Source: Bacilli bacterium (lineage in GTDB: Bacteria > Bacillota_I > Bacilli_A > ML615J-28 > CAG-698). From it: a DNA stretch of 20,138 nt. Positions 8,176-16,282 of this stretch are shown in pieces. The stretch lies in the NCBI GenBank assembly GCA_028693885.1, contig JAQUUM010000005.1, forward strand, positions 1-20,138, given 5' to 3'. Both the position numbers and the translations under genes were made by a program. The first letter of the stretch is position 1. Every line of letters starts with the position of its first letter. The notes beneath the pieces were generated by a model. The model did no database searches. It saw nothing but the letters and a program-made list of their open reading frames with translations, and was not told where the DNA came from.

Positions 8176-8862
8176 CTATAAGTACCTTAGTGATATTTCA
8201 CGATAAATTGTATATACAAAGCCTACTATTGTTTGGAAAAGATTGAAACAAAGAAGTAATATAAAAGCTACAACCATAGCTGCAACTAAAGTTGCAACAA
8301 TCGTACCAATACATTTTAACAATCCATATTCATGAATTCCAATAATTCCAAAGAAAGCCATATAACCTAACATGAACACACCAAGACTAGTAACTAAATG
8401 ATACAAAGCCATCTCTTCAGCAACAAGTACATTACTTAAAACCATTCCAATTATATTAGTAAATATCAAAGGAAATAAGCAATAACTAATCATTAAAAAG
8501 ATTTCTTTCATTTTTCCTTTGCCATCAAACAAAGTCGCAACTGACCAGTTTGAAACAGCAAACAAAACAAGCGGAGCAATAATATAAGCAATTTCTGAGA
8601 ATGTACTTAAATCATTAATATTACGATCACTTACTAAGAATCCCAAAAACTGGAATTTTAGTATTTGAAGTAAAATAACCACTACAATAAAAGTAATTGC
8701 AACTGACCATTTACCTCTATTATCTCTTTTAAAATCATCAAAGCCTTTGATTGGGTGAGCTAAAATAAAGGCTGGAAATTTAATGAATTCTTCATAAAAA
8801 TACTTTAAACCTTTTTTAAGTTTTCCAAAAAAACCTATTTTTTTATTTGCATCAGTATTCAT
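8176..8862 (-). CDS. Yip1-family integral membrane protein
   Basis: 228 residues with five or six hydrophobic segments after a basic N-terminus of about 50 residues. The start, FPAFILAHPIKGFDDFKRDNRGKW, is typical of bacterial Yip1-domain proteins, in which a short HP-x-x-xFxxIK-like element precedes the first membrane helix at about 53-75. Further segments lie near 88-110, 120-145, 155-178 and 183-215, with a NWSVATLFDGKGKMKEIFLM loop that fits the family's NWLLATLFDGKGxxKxI pattern. The molecular role of bacterial Yip1 proteins is unknown; eukaryotic relatives act in membrane traffic, which does not transfer here. Its ATG overlaps the TAA of the propeller gene (TAATG), so the two are translationally coupled. 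Position between two permease pairs suggests a membrane partner of the transporter. Confidence 0.85.
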   Translation of the reverse strand: MNTDANKKIGFFGKLKKGLKYFYEEFIKFPAFILAHPIKGFDDFKRDNRGKWSVAITFIVVVILLQILKFQFLGFLVSDRNINDLSTFSEIAYIIAPLVLFAVSNWSVATLFDGKGKMKEIFLMISYCLFPLIFTNIIGMVLSNVLVAEEMALYHLVTSLGVFMLGYMAFFGIIGIHEYGLLKCIGTIVATLVAAMVVAFILLLCFNLFQTIVGFVYTIYREISLRYL

Positions 8863-10568
8863 TATTCATCACCCATTCCTGATTCTTCAAGAGGTCCTCT
8901 TTTTATGCGTCTATAAATGTTAAATGCAATTAGCCCTACAGCTAAAGCAAGTACTGCACTCATAACAATAGTAAAGTTTTCTTTAATAATATCATCTCGA
9001 TATAATTTAAACGCTCTTGAATATAACTCTTGGCTAAATCCTAATTCAAAATAGTCTAATGCTTCAACGTATTCACCCTCATACATTAAAGTTTTACCAA
9101 TTCCTAAATAAGCATATTGATAATTTGCATTCTTTTGAACAACTTTTTGCCATTCTCTAGCTGACTCTATATAATCTCCATTAACATAATATTTAACTGC
9201 ACTATTAATAATTGCACCAATATCAGTTGGTTGGAAAACCATTAAAGCTTTTGAGTTTTTATCTAATAATAATAAATTTTCACCTTGATAAACAAGTGCT
9301 ACAGGATTATCTAATTCATTAATTTGAGTCCCTTTACCACCTGATATATAAAGCAAATTCCCTTCAGCATCATAAGTAAATAATCTACCATTAGCTGCAT
9401 CTGCTACAGTATAAACTCCATAATCATTAACAGCGATAGATGTTAAATCAGGATATGATGTAGCTTGAGTAGTTTTCAAGTATACAATGTCACCTTTTGG
9501 TACATTATATCCATTTCTTTTCAAAACATCACTTTCAGCTGGATTCAACTTTTTAATCATCGCATTATCGTTAGTTACTAAGCCTGCTGTATTAGTAGTA
9601 GGACCTGCTGTTGTATAAATAAAATTAGCATCATCAATACATAATGAGTTAAAAATTTGGTTTAATACTTGAGTAGATTGTTGTAATTGAGCCTCAGTCG
9701 CAAGATTTCTCCAGAATATTTCCCAAACGCTTAAAGCAACTTTATTAACCCCAGTAAATCCATAAAATTCACCAGTTGGACTTAATTTAATAATTCCTTC
9801 ATTAATTCCACTTGATATAACATAAAGTCTTCCAGAACTGTCAGCAACCATTTTTACAGGCAAGAATGCCTTAGTCTTAAAAGAATGAGAATCAGGAGTA
9901 GAAATTACTCTAATAACTTTAAAGTTTGCACTATCTAAAACTAAAATTTGATTGTTAAGAGTATCACAAACATAAATATAATCTTCACCAGTTGTTCTAA
10001 CAACACCTCTAAAAACTCCACTAGCACCATTTAATGCAATACTACCACCTGTTGCTTGGAAATCTTCAAAACTAATTGTACCAACACTTGTTCCTTCAAC
10101 ATCTCTAATAATTAATGGTGTTTTCCCATTAGTACCATTAGTATTAATCTTTAAAGCTTGTTCATAAGTAAACTTAGTAGTATCAAGCTCAAAAGCATCA
10201 ATTACATAAGTATCAAGAGGATCATCTTCAACTCCCATTACTTTTAAAAGACCTAAGTTCTTATCAAAAATCAAAAGCTTATTAGAAGTTGAATCTACCA
10301 TATAGATTTTTTCTTCATAACCTAAGAATTCATTGAACTCATTTCTTAATTCTTTTTTAAACAAATATAAATCAGCTGGTGATTTAAAGTCAGCATCTCT
10401 AAGACCTAAATCTCCAAATTTATAAACATTTGAAACATCAAAGCCTTTATCAGAATAAATCGGTTCATTATCATGAGTATAGATATATCCTGTTTCAGCA
10501 TTTACCATTGGTAAAGCACACATTAACATCATTAATACAAATACAATTAATAGTCTTCTTTTTATCAT
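8862..10568 (-). CDS. Surface beta-propeller (NHL-like) protein with TPR region and C-terminal membrane anchor
   Basis: A 568-residue exported protein. Residues 1-24 form a signal peptide with likely cleavage after VNA. Residues about 45-450 contain repeated strand motifs of the NHL/YncE kind: KIYMVDSTSNKLLIFDKNLG (87-106), YIYVCDTLNNQILVLDSANF (197-216), RLYVISSGINEGIIKLSPTG (247-266), GVYTVADAANGRLFTYDAEG (384-403) and ENLLLLDKNSKALMVF (430-445), consistent with a six-bladed propeller. Residues 451-525 look like two TPR units (YYVNGDYIESAREWQKVV, then MYEGEYVEALDYFELGF). A membrane helix at about 533-553 is followed by basic RRIKR, so propeller and TPR should be outside the cell. The ATG at 10568 is chosen because GAGGTGG sits five bases ahead; a GTG at 10577 would overlap that site. 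Likely a surface scaffold or glycan-binding partner; no catalytic motif is seen. Confidence 0.8.
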   Translation of the reverse strand: MIKRRLLIVFVLMMLMCALPMVNAETGYIYTHDNEPIYSDKGFDVSNVYKFGDLGLRDADFKSPADLYLFKKELRNEFNEFLGYEEKIYMVDSTSNKLLIFDKNLGLLKVMGVEDDPLDTYVIDAFELDTTKFTYEQALKINTNGTNGKTPLIIRDVEGTSVGTISFEDFQATGGSIALNGASGVFRGVVRTTGEDYIYVCDTLNNQILVLDSANFKVIRVISTPDSHSFKTKAFLPVKMVADSSGRLYVISSGINEGIIKLSPTGEFYGFTGVNKVALSVWEIFWRNLATEAQLQQSTQVLNQIFNSLCIDDANFIYTTAGPTTNTAGLVTNDNAMIKKLNPAESDVLKRNGYNVPKGDIVYLKTTQATSYPDLTSIAVNDYGVYTVADAANGRLFTYDAEGNLLYISGGKGTQINELDNPVALVYQGENLLLLDKNSKALMVFQPTDIGAIINSAVKYYVNGDYIESAREWQKVVQKNANYQYAYLGIGKTLMYEGEYVEALDYFELGFSQELYSRAFKLYRDDIIKENFTIVMSAVLALAVGLIAFNIYRRIKRGPLEESGMGDE

Positions 10569-10582
10569 ATCCACCACCTCTA
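10569..10582 (-). promoter_or_regulatory. Ribosome binding site that fixes the propeller-gene start, overlapping the upstream stop
   Basis: On the minus strand the TAG stop of the permease (10580-10582) runs into GAGGTGG (10574-10580), five bases before the ATG at 10566-10568. GTG codons at 10577 and 10574 lie within or right behind the binding site and cannot use it, so ATG is the better start. Confidence 0.8.
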
Positions 10583-12094
10583 CTTCATACCTGAATGAGC
10601 CATAGTTTCCATGATTTGGCTTTGAGATATAATGAAAATAGTAATCGGTACTGTTATCATAATCAAACTAACAGCAGCTAATACACCTACACGAGCAGGT
10701 CCAGCTGTTGAAATTTGAACTAAAGCATAACTAACCATTTTCAAATCTTCACGATAAATAAAAGTAGAACCATCAGCAGCCCATAATCTTTGGAATACCA
10801 AAATGATTAATGTTAACCAAGCTGGTTTAACTAAAGGCATAACTATTGAGAACCATATCTTAAATTCGCCAGCACCATCAATCTTCGCAGACTCAATCAA
10901 ACTAGTTGGAACTTGAGACATAAATTGTTTCATCAGGAAAAGTCCTAAAGGAAAGGATATCATCGGCAAGATCATTGACCAATAAGTATCTATCAGACCT
11001 ATTTGGTTAAATACAATATAGTTTGGAATACTTGTAACTTCATGAGGGAACATCAATGAATAAACAATTAATCCAAAGATAAATGATCCACCAGGAACTT
11101 TATATTTTGCAAGTGCATAAGCACACATTGAAGCAAATATAACATGTCCAATTGTACCCATAATAGTAATAAAAATCGTATTAAAGAAATATCTTGAGAA
11201 TGGTACTAATGAAGTACCTAATACTCCACCTAAATCTTTAAAATTTTCAATACCAGGATTTCTTGGGAAAAATCTTGGTGGAAATAAGAATAATTCATCA
11301 AGCGGTTTAAAAGCATTTGAAACAGTTAATATTAAAGGCAATAAACTAAATGCTCCACAAGCTGCTAAGAATAAGAACAAGAAGAAATCTCCCGACTTTG
11401 ATCTATTTAATCTTTTCTTTTTCTTAGACATCATTCTTATTTTTAAAGCGTTGATTTCAGCAAAAGGTCTTGTATCAACTGCCTTATGAAGTCTAACAGC
11501 AGCTCCATCAATATCCTCAAGAGCTTCAGTATCAAATTTACTCTTTAACTTCAAATAAAATTCATATTTTGCAAGTTCCATTAAAGGAATAATCCAACAA
11601 AACAAAATTCCAAGAGATAAAATACCTAATATAATTAATGGTAAATATCCTAAATAAAGATTAAATAATTCTTGTTTATGCCCATGCATAATTCTTTTAC
11701 TTTTTAATAATGCTTTTGAAGCATCTAACTTAGGTTCATTTAATAAAACATAAAATGACATTGAGTAAGATAAAGCTTTCATAATTCCAGGCACTATTAA
11801 GAAAATCGTAAAAAACAATATATAAAATGTTTTACTTATGTATAACACTATTTTAGTACTAACATTTTTAAAGCCTGAAAATAAAGTTTTTAAAGATACT
11901 TCTTCACCTTTTGATAAAGCTACTATGACACTAGAAAACCCGATTAATAAAGGTCCACCTATAATTAAAGCACCAATTAGCGGAGGAACTATCCAAGCTG
12001 CTAAAAATACTAAACCATAGATAAAGCATATTAAGGCTGCACTTCTAAAATTAGGTTTAATCTTGCTTAATGCAAGACTTCTATATTCTTTCAT
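10580..12094 (-). CDS. DUF975 membrane domain fused to MalG-type sugar ABC permease (first pair)
   Basis: 504 residues, about 200 longer than a usual MalG-type permease. Residues 1-185 match the DUF975 family: GPLLIGFSSVIVALSKGEEVSL (47-68), FLIVPGIMKALSYSMSFYVLLNEP (98-121), then the signature ALLKSKRIMHGHKQELFNLYL (128-148) and a final WIIPLMELAKYEFYLKL. A charged linker (185-235, with KKKKRLNRSK) leads into a complete permease: first membrane helix 236-258, five further helices, and the EAA loop LIESAKIDGAGEFKIWFSIVMP (399-420). The frame is unbroken across the junction and has one ribosome binding site, GAGGAG six bases before the ATG, with no start signal at the linker. DUF975 function is unknown. 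The fusion suggests that this domain works in the same complex as the permease. Confidence 0.88.
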   Translation of the reverse strand: MKEYRSLALSKIKPNFRSAALICFIYGLVFLAAWIVPPLIGALIIGGPLLIGFSSVIVALSKGEEVSLKTLFSGFKNVSTKIVLYISKTFYILFFTIFLIVPGIMKALSYSMSFYVLLNEPKLDASKALLKSKRIMHGHKQELFNLYLGYLPLIILGILSLGILFCWIIPLMELAKYEFYLKLKSKFDTEALEDIDGAAVRLHKAVDTRPFAEINALKIRMMSKKKKRLNRSKSGDFFLFLFLAACGAFSLLPLILTVSNAFKPLDELFLFPPRFFPRNPGIENFKDLGGVLGTSLVPFSRYFFNTIFITIMGTIGHVIFASMCAYALAKYKVPGGSFIFGLIVYSLMFPHEVTSIPNYIVFNQIGLIDTYWSMILPMISFPLGLFLMKQFMSQVPTSLIESAKIDGAGEFKIWFSIVMPLVKPAWLTLIILVFQRLWAADGSTFIYREDLKMVSYALVQISTAGPARVGVLAAVSLIMITVPITIFIISQSQIMETMAHSGMK

Positions 12095-12107
12095 CTTGAG
12101 CTCCTCT

Positions 12108-13175
12108 CTACGTGCCGACTTTACGGATAATTTTTTGAATTGTCTTATTCAACAAAATCGCTGATGCGAACAGTAAAGTCGCAATCGCTGATGCATAACC
12201 CATTTCAAATCTTACACTTCCGTAATCGGTCAAGTGATTTATTATTGTATGACCAGAATATTCAATTGAAGGGAAACCTGCTAAGGCTGTTGTAATAGCC
12301 CCAACTCCTAAGGAAGATGATATCTGAATAACGGCACTAAATGTTAATTGTGGTTTCATATTTGGTAAAGTAATGAACCATAATTCTTGCCATCTATTTC
12401 TAATTCCATCAACTGCGGCTGCTTCATATTGTGATTTATCTACACCTTTTAATCCAGCGATTAAGGCTAAAAAGTTAACACCCAAACTCATCCATAATTG
12501 AACTACAATAATAATTGGTAAAATATAAGTCGAATCTTGTAGCCATGTGATCGGTTCTGCTATCAAACCAAACTGAATCATAAACGCATTAGCATAACCA
12601 TAAATATCACTATTGAAAATCAAAGTCCAAATAAGGATTGCATTTCCTGCAAGTGAAGGTGCGTAGAATGCTAAAGTTATAAAAGGTTTTACCTTGCTTG
12701 GTAATTCATTAATCAACCAAGCAAATACGAAACTAAGTAAATACCCAACAGGTCCAGTAACAACTGCAATGATTAAAGTATTTTTAACCGCAGTTATAAA
12801 AATATCATCATCTAAAAATAAAGTTAAATAGTTTGAAAACCCTAACCAGCGAGGTGCTTCAAGTAAGTTGAAGTATGTAAAACTCAAACCAAAACTCATT
12901 ATAACGGGAACTACAGTAAATAACGTGAAAAGCATAAGATACGGCAACATCATTAAATAAAGAGTTCTATTTAAATATAACTTTCTTCTAAATGGTTTTT
13001 TTCTACTCCATCTATCTATTTTTAAACCAGTTCTTTCCTTCCAAGCTTTAAATTTCTGCCATGAAGTTTGTTTATCTTGAGAAGAATCATCAGTTTTTTC
13101 TATTACAGTAGGTTCATCAAGATTTATAGTTTCTTCTTTAGAAACATTTAAATCTTTATCGATTACATTTTCCAT
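12108..13175 (-). CDS. Sugar ABC transporter permease, MalF type (first pair)
   Basis: 355-residue membrane subunit of a CUT1-type importer. The first 35 residues are acidic and probably disordered, followed by a basic stretch (KERTGLKIDRWSRKKPFRRK) before the first membrane helix at about 73-100. The EAA loop for the ATPase is YEAAAVDGIRNRWQELWFITLP (250-271). The external loop after the first helix (TYFNLLEAPRWLGFSNYLTLF) is the usual short MalF-like form. The start at 13175 has AAGGGAG seven bases upstream, and the gene begins 14 bases after the binding-protein stop, the normal order for binding protein, MalF and MalG types. The next gene starts 13 bases after its stop. Confidence 0.92.
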   Translation of the reverse strand: MENVIDKDLNVSKEETINLDEPTVIEKTDDSSQDKQTSWQKFKAWKERTGLKIDRWSRKKPFRRKLYLNRTLYLMMLPYLMLFTLFTVVPVIMSFGLSFTYFNLLEAPRWLGFSNYLTLFLDDDIFITAVKNTLIIAVVTGPVGYLLSFVFAWLINELPSKVKPFITLAFYAPSLAGNAILIWTLIFNSDIYGYANAFMIQFGLIAEPITWLQDSTYILPIIIVVQLWMSLGVNFLALIAGLKGVDKSQYEAAAVDGIRNRWQELWFITLPNMKPQLTFSAVIQISSSLGVGAITTALAGFPSIEYSGHTIINHLTDYGSVRFEMGYASAIATLLFASAILLNKTIQKIIRKVGT

Positions 13176-13189
13176 TGATCTTCTCCCTT

Positions 13190-16100
13190 CTAATCTAAGC
13201 CGAACTCAGCGCGTTTTCTAGCAATCTCACTATTAATGATTTGAATGTATTGTTCTAGAGTTTCGCGTGGTTCTTTATCTTTATTAACTACTTCACGGAA
13301 GGCATTTTCTAAGTTACGTCCTGTATAATATCCACCTGCTACCTCAGGTACACCAACAGTCTTTTCCCATTGTGTTGTTAATACTTCAATTTCTTTAGCA
13401 GTCCATGCCATTCTTTGGAAAGCTTTAATGTTTGGAGTATTATGACGAGCTGCAGGGCCTAATACTGATTCTAACTCACGAGCATATGAAAATTGTGTAT
13501 TTTCACTAGTCCACCATTTCATAAATTCCCAAGCAGCTTCTTTTTCTCTAGCTTGAGCCATCATTACTACAGCAGTTCCACCAGCTGCGCCTCTGTGGTC
13601 AAGTGAATTATCTTCTTTTATTGTTCCAGGAAGTAAAGCAAAATCCCATTTACCTCTAATTTCTGGAGCTGATACCATTAATGTATTATACATTTCATAG
13701 TTAGCAATACCAATTGGAGTTTCACCAGTTCTAAAACGGTTAAAGAATGATGCTGCAAGAGGGAAAGAATATTCACTATAAAATCTTGACCAAGTATCAA
13801 AAGCACTCATCGCAGCTGCACTATCAAAAGCAGACTCGCGATTTCCATTCTTATAGAATGTACCATCTTGTTGATAAAGCATAGAAGCAAAAATTTGGTT
13901 AACTACAGAGTTAGCTAATACTGTATTAAGCGGTAAATAGAATTGTAAGTTTTTAAGTTGTAATTCTGGAATAATTTCAATTACATCTTCCCAAGTCCAT
14001 GGGTTTTGTAATGTAGGGCGTTTCCAATCATACTCATCAAAAATATCAGTTCTATAGAATGTTACTAAGAATGATTGTGTATTAGGTAGGGCATAATAGC
14101 CTCCATTAAATTCATAAGGAACCATTGCACTTTGTTGGAAGTTTCTATTAGGATCATCAGCTGCAATTGAAGTCGCACAAGTTCCTCGAGCAATTTCTTC
14201 AGCTGAACATATTCCTGTTGTATCGTAGAAACCTTCATATTTTGAAATATCTTCAATCGCATTACGAAGAGCATAATTTATAGGAAGACCATTTGGAACA
14301 TTGATTGCTACATCTGGACCTCTTTTTGCAAGAGTTGCAGGTAATAATACTCCTGGAGAAACTAGCTTCAACTTAACGTTTGCATGATCAAATGTATCCA
14401 AAATTAAATTACTTAAGGCATTTGCTTGTTCACGTCCTGCCACTTCACTAGTCAAGAACCATACTTCAATAGTAGGTAAATTGGCCTTAGCTTCAGTTAC
14501 ACCAATGCTTTCATAATCAAAGAAGAATGATTTAAAGAAAGCAGTAACTCCAAATACTGATGCTGTAAAGAAATCAGGATTAGCTTTTGGTAAAGCATTT
14601 GCTTTACTTAAAGTTGTTTTATCTGAATGAATGTATAATTGATCAATAACGATTGACTGTTCACTCATTTGTAAAATCCATGTTCCTAGTGCTGAAATAT
14701 TATTACTATAATCATTTAATCTTCTTTGAAGTGTTCTTATATTACTAACAAATGAATCAAGTTGAATTGCCATTCTGTCAAGACTGGCAGTCATATCACT
14801 CTTTCCACCTGATAACTCAACTAAAATGCTATTAACTTCTCTTAATTCAGAAGCACATTTTGTAAATGTTTCTTTTAAACCAACGATACTTTCGCCTTCT
14901 TCATAATATACAGAAACAAAGTCAGCTAAGTTCTCAACTAGATAATAATCAATATATGGATCTGGATTTAAAGTTGTAACAGCGATAATTCTACGGTAAA
15001 CTCTATTTAATTCATCAATAACAGTATTTACTCTACTTACTAAACTACTATAATCACCTAAAGTAGCTTCTAAAGTAATTGTGTTCTGACCAGCATTTAA
15101 ATAGAAGTAAAAAGGAATTTCTTTACCCTCAACATCATATCCACCTAAAGTCATTATCTTCCAATCTGTACTAAAATGATATTTAGTGTTTAATGCTTCA
15201 TCAAATGGCACTTCACCATTAACTAATACTTTTCTAGTAGTATAAACTCCTCTAGAAACTCCTTGTTTAGATCTCAATGAAATTTGATAAAGTCCAGCTT
15301 CTTCTACTTCGACATCCCAAGAAATCCAATCTCCAGGTGATGCCCATTTTGTTCCACCAACTGAATTATATCTAATTTTTACAGGATCAGTCGGAGAATT
15401 CTTAGCACTTGTTCTATCATTAACTGCATAAAGAGTAGCTGATGAAGAAGTTCTTATACTTGGGTCTTCTGCTTCAAAAACAAACTTTTTATCATTAACT
15501 TTATCATCATCGCTAAATTGACTAACATAATCACTATAAGACATATATTCAACCTTAGCACAAATATCAATTGAGAAAATACTCATTGGTTCTCTAACAG
15601 ATTCAATTGTTATAGTATTTTCACCAGCTAAGCAATAAACTAAATAAGGTTCAGTAACATAACCTAAATCATCTACAACATAAGAGGTTGTGATTTTGGG
15701 TTTTTCAATTTGGGTAGGTTTCATATCATTACCCATAGCATCCATAAAGAACATTGAACCTTCTGATGCTTCGATTGGACCATCTCCCCAAGTTCTTGAG
15801 AATACGATATTGTTGAAAGCTTCATAAGGGACTACACCATTTATTTTAATTTTTCTTTCAATCGGTGCAGAACCACCTTCTTCTGGATAATAAGTAAGTC
15901 TAATATTATAATACCCCGCATCTGGCAATGTAAATCTCCAAGTTGCACTACCTACTTCTGATGTATAAAAAGGTTTAACGCTACCAACTATTGTAGCTAG
16001 ATTAGCAACATCAGTAAAATCTGATTGAACTAAATCAGTATTATTTGTTGTATCAATTGTAACAGTGTTATTAGGAGTAACCATTTCATAAGCTTTTAGA

Positions 16101-16282
16101 TATTCTCCATATTCACCAACGATTTCATAATCACCAGGCGCCGTTGCTTTTGTATAATAATGGCCTAAAGCATAACTTGCGATTATATTATTTGCAAATA
16201 ACGCAACTAAAAGAGCTGCTATTATCAGCAAAATACTGCGTTTTACTATTTTAGGCTTTACAATTCCCTTCACTTTTTTCAT
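13190..16282 (-). CDS. Giant membrane-anchored solute-binding protein with tandem carbohydrate-binding-like modules
   Basis: 1030 residues, more than twice the usual length of a sugar-binding protein. A single hydrophobic segment (16-38) with no lipobox Cys suggests an uncleaved N-terminal anchor. Two related beta-sandwich modules follow (about 65-245 and 266-410). They share AGYYNIRLTYYPEEGG / AGLYQISLRSKQG, then RKIKINGVVPYEAF / RKVLVNGEVPFDEAL, and end with LAGENTITIESV / NAGQNTITLEAT, like CBM6/35-type modules. A largely helical region (about 412-555) leads to a type 1 extracellular solute-binding domain (about 603-1025): NPWTWEDVIEIIPEL, FRTGETPIGIANYEMYNTL, WDFALLPGT, GGTAVVMMAQAREKEAAWEFMKWW, and the usual end QYIQIINSEI. 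Two Cys (692, 702) could form a disulfide. The start overlaps the GH20 stop as ATGA, with AAGGGGT seven bases upstream. It should deliver glycan to the adjacent permeases. Confidence 0.88.
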   Translation of the reverse strand: MKKVKGIVKPKIVKRSILLIIAALLVALFANNIIASYALGHYYTKATAPGDYEIVGEYGEYLKAYEMVTPNNTVTIDTTNNTDLVQSDFTDVANLATIVGSVKPFYTSEVGSATWRFTLPDAGYYNIRLTYYPEEGGSAPIERKIKINGVVPYEAFNNIVFSRTWGDGPIEASEGSMFFMDAMGNDMKPTQIEKPKITTSYVVDDLGYVTEPYLVYCLAGENTITIESVREPMSIFSIDICAKVEYMSYSDYVSQFSDDDKVNDKKFVFEAEDPSIRTSSSATLYAVNDRTSAKNSPTDPVKIRYNSVGGTKWASPGDWISWDVEVEEAGLYQISLRSKQGVSRGVYTTRKVLVNGEVPFDEALNTKYHFSTDWKIMTLGGYDVEGKEIPFYFYLNAGQNTITLEATLGDYSSLVSRVNTVIDELNRVYRRIIAVTTLNPDPYIDYYLVENLADFVSVYYEEGESIVGLKETFTKCASELREVNSILVELSGGKSDMTASLDRMAIQLDSFVSNIRTLQRRLNDYSNNISALGTWILQMSEQSIVIDQLYIHSDKTTLSKANALPKANPDFFTASVFGVTAFFKSFFFDYESIGVTEAKANLPTIEVWFLTSEVAGREQANALSNLILDTFDHANVKLKLVSPGVLLPATLAKRGPDVAINVPNGLPINYALRNAIEDISKYEGFYDTTGICSAEEIARGTCATSIAADDPNRNFQQSAMVPYEFNGGYYALPNTQSFLVTFYRTDIFDEYDWKRPTLQNPWTWEDVIEIIPELQLKNLQFYLPLNTVLANSVVNQIFASMLYQQDGTFYKNGNRESAFDSAAAMSAFDTWSRFYSEYSFPLAASFFNRFRTGETPIGIANYEMYNTLMVSAPEIRGKWDFALLPGTIKEDNSLDHRGAAGGTAVVMMAQAREKEAAWEFMKWWTSENTQFSYARELESVLGPAARHNTPNIKAFQRMAWTAKEIEVLTTQWEKTVGVPEVAGGYYTGRNLENAFREVVNKDKEPRETLEQYIQIINSEIARKRAEFGLD

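Noticed and set aside
12061..12077. Small hairpin TCTTGC-ttaat-GCAAGA near the start of the DUF975-permease gene
   Set aside because: Only six pairs, located within codons 7-12 and spelling normal protein sequence; chance is a sufficient explanation without conservation data.
14065..14274. Open frame of 69 codons on the minus strand inside the solute-binding protein gene
   Set aside because: It is an out-of-frame shadow of the solute-binding domain, with no start signal and no recognisable motif.
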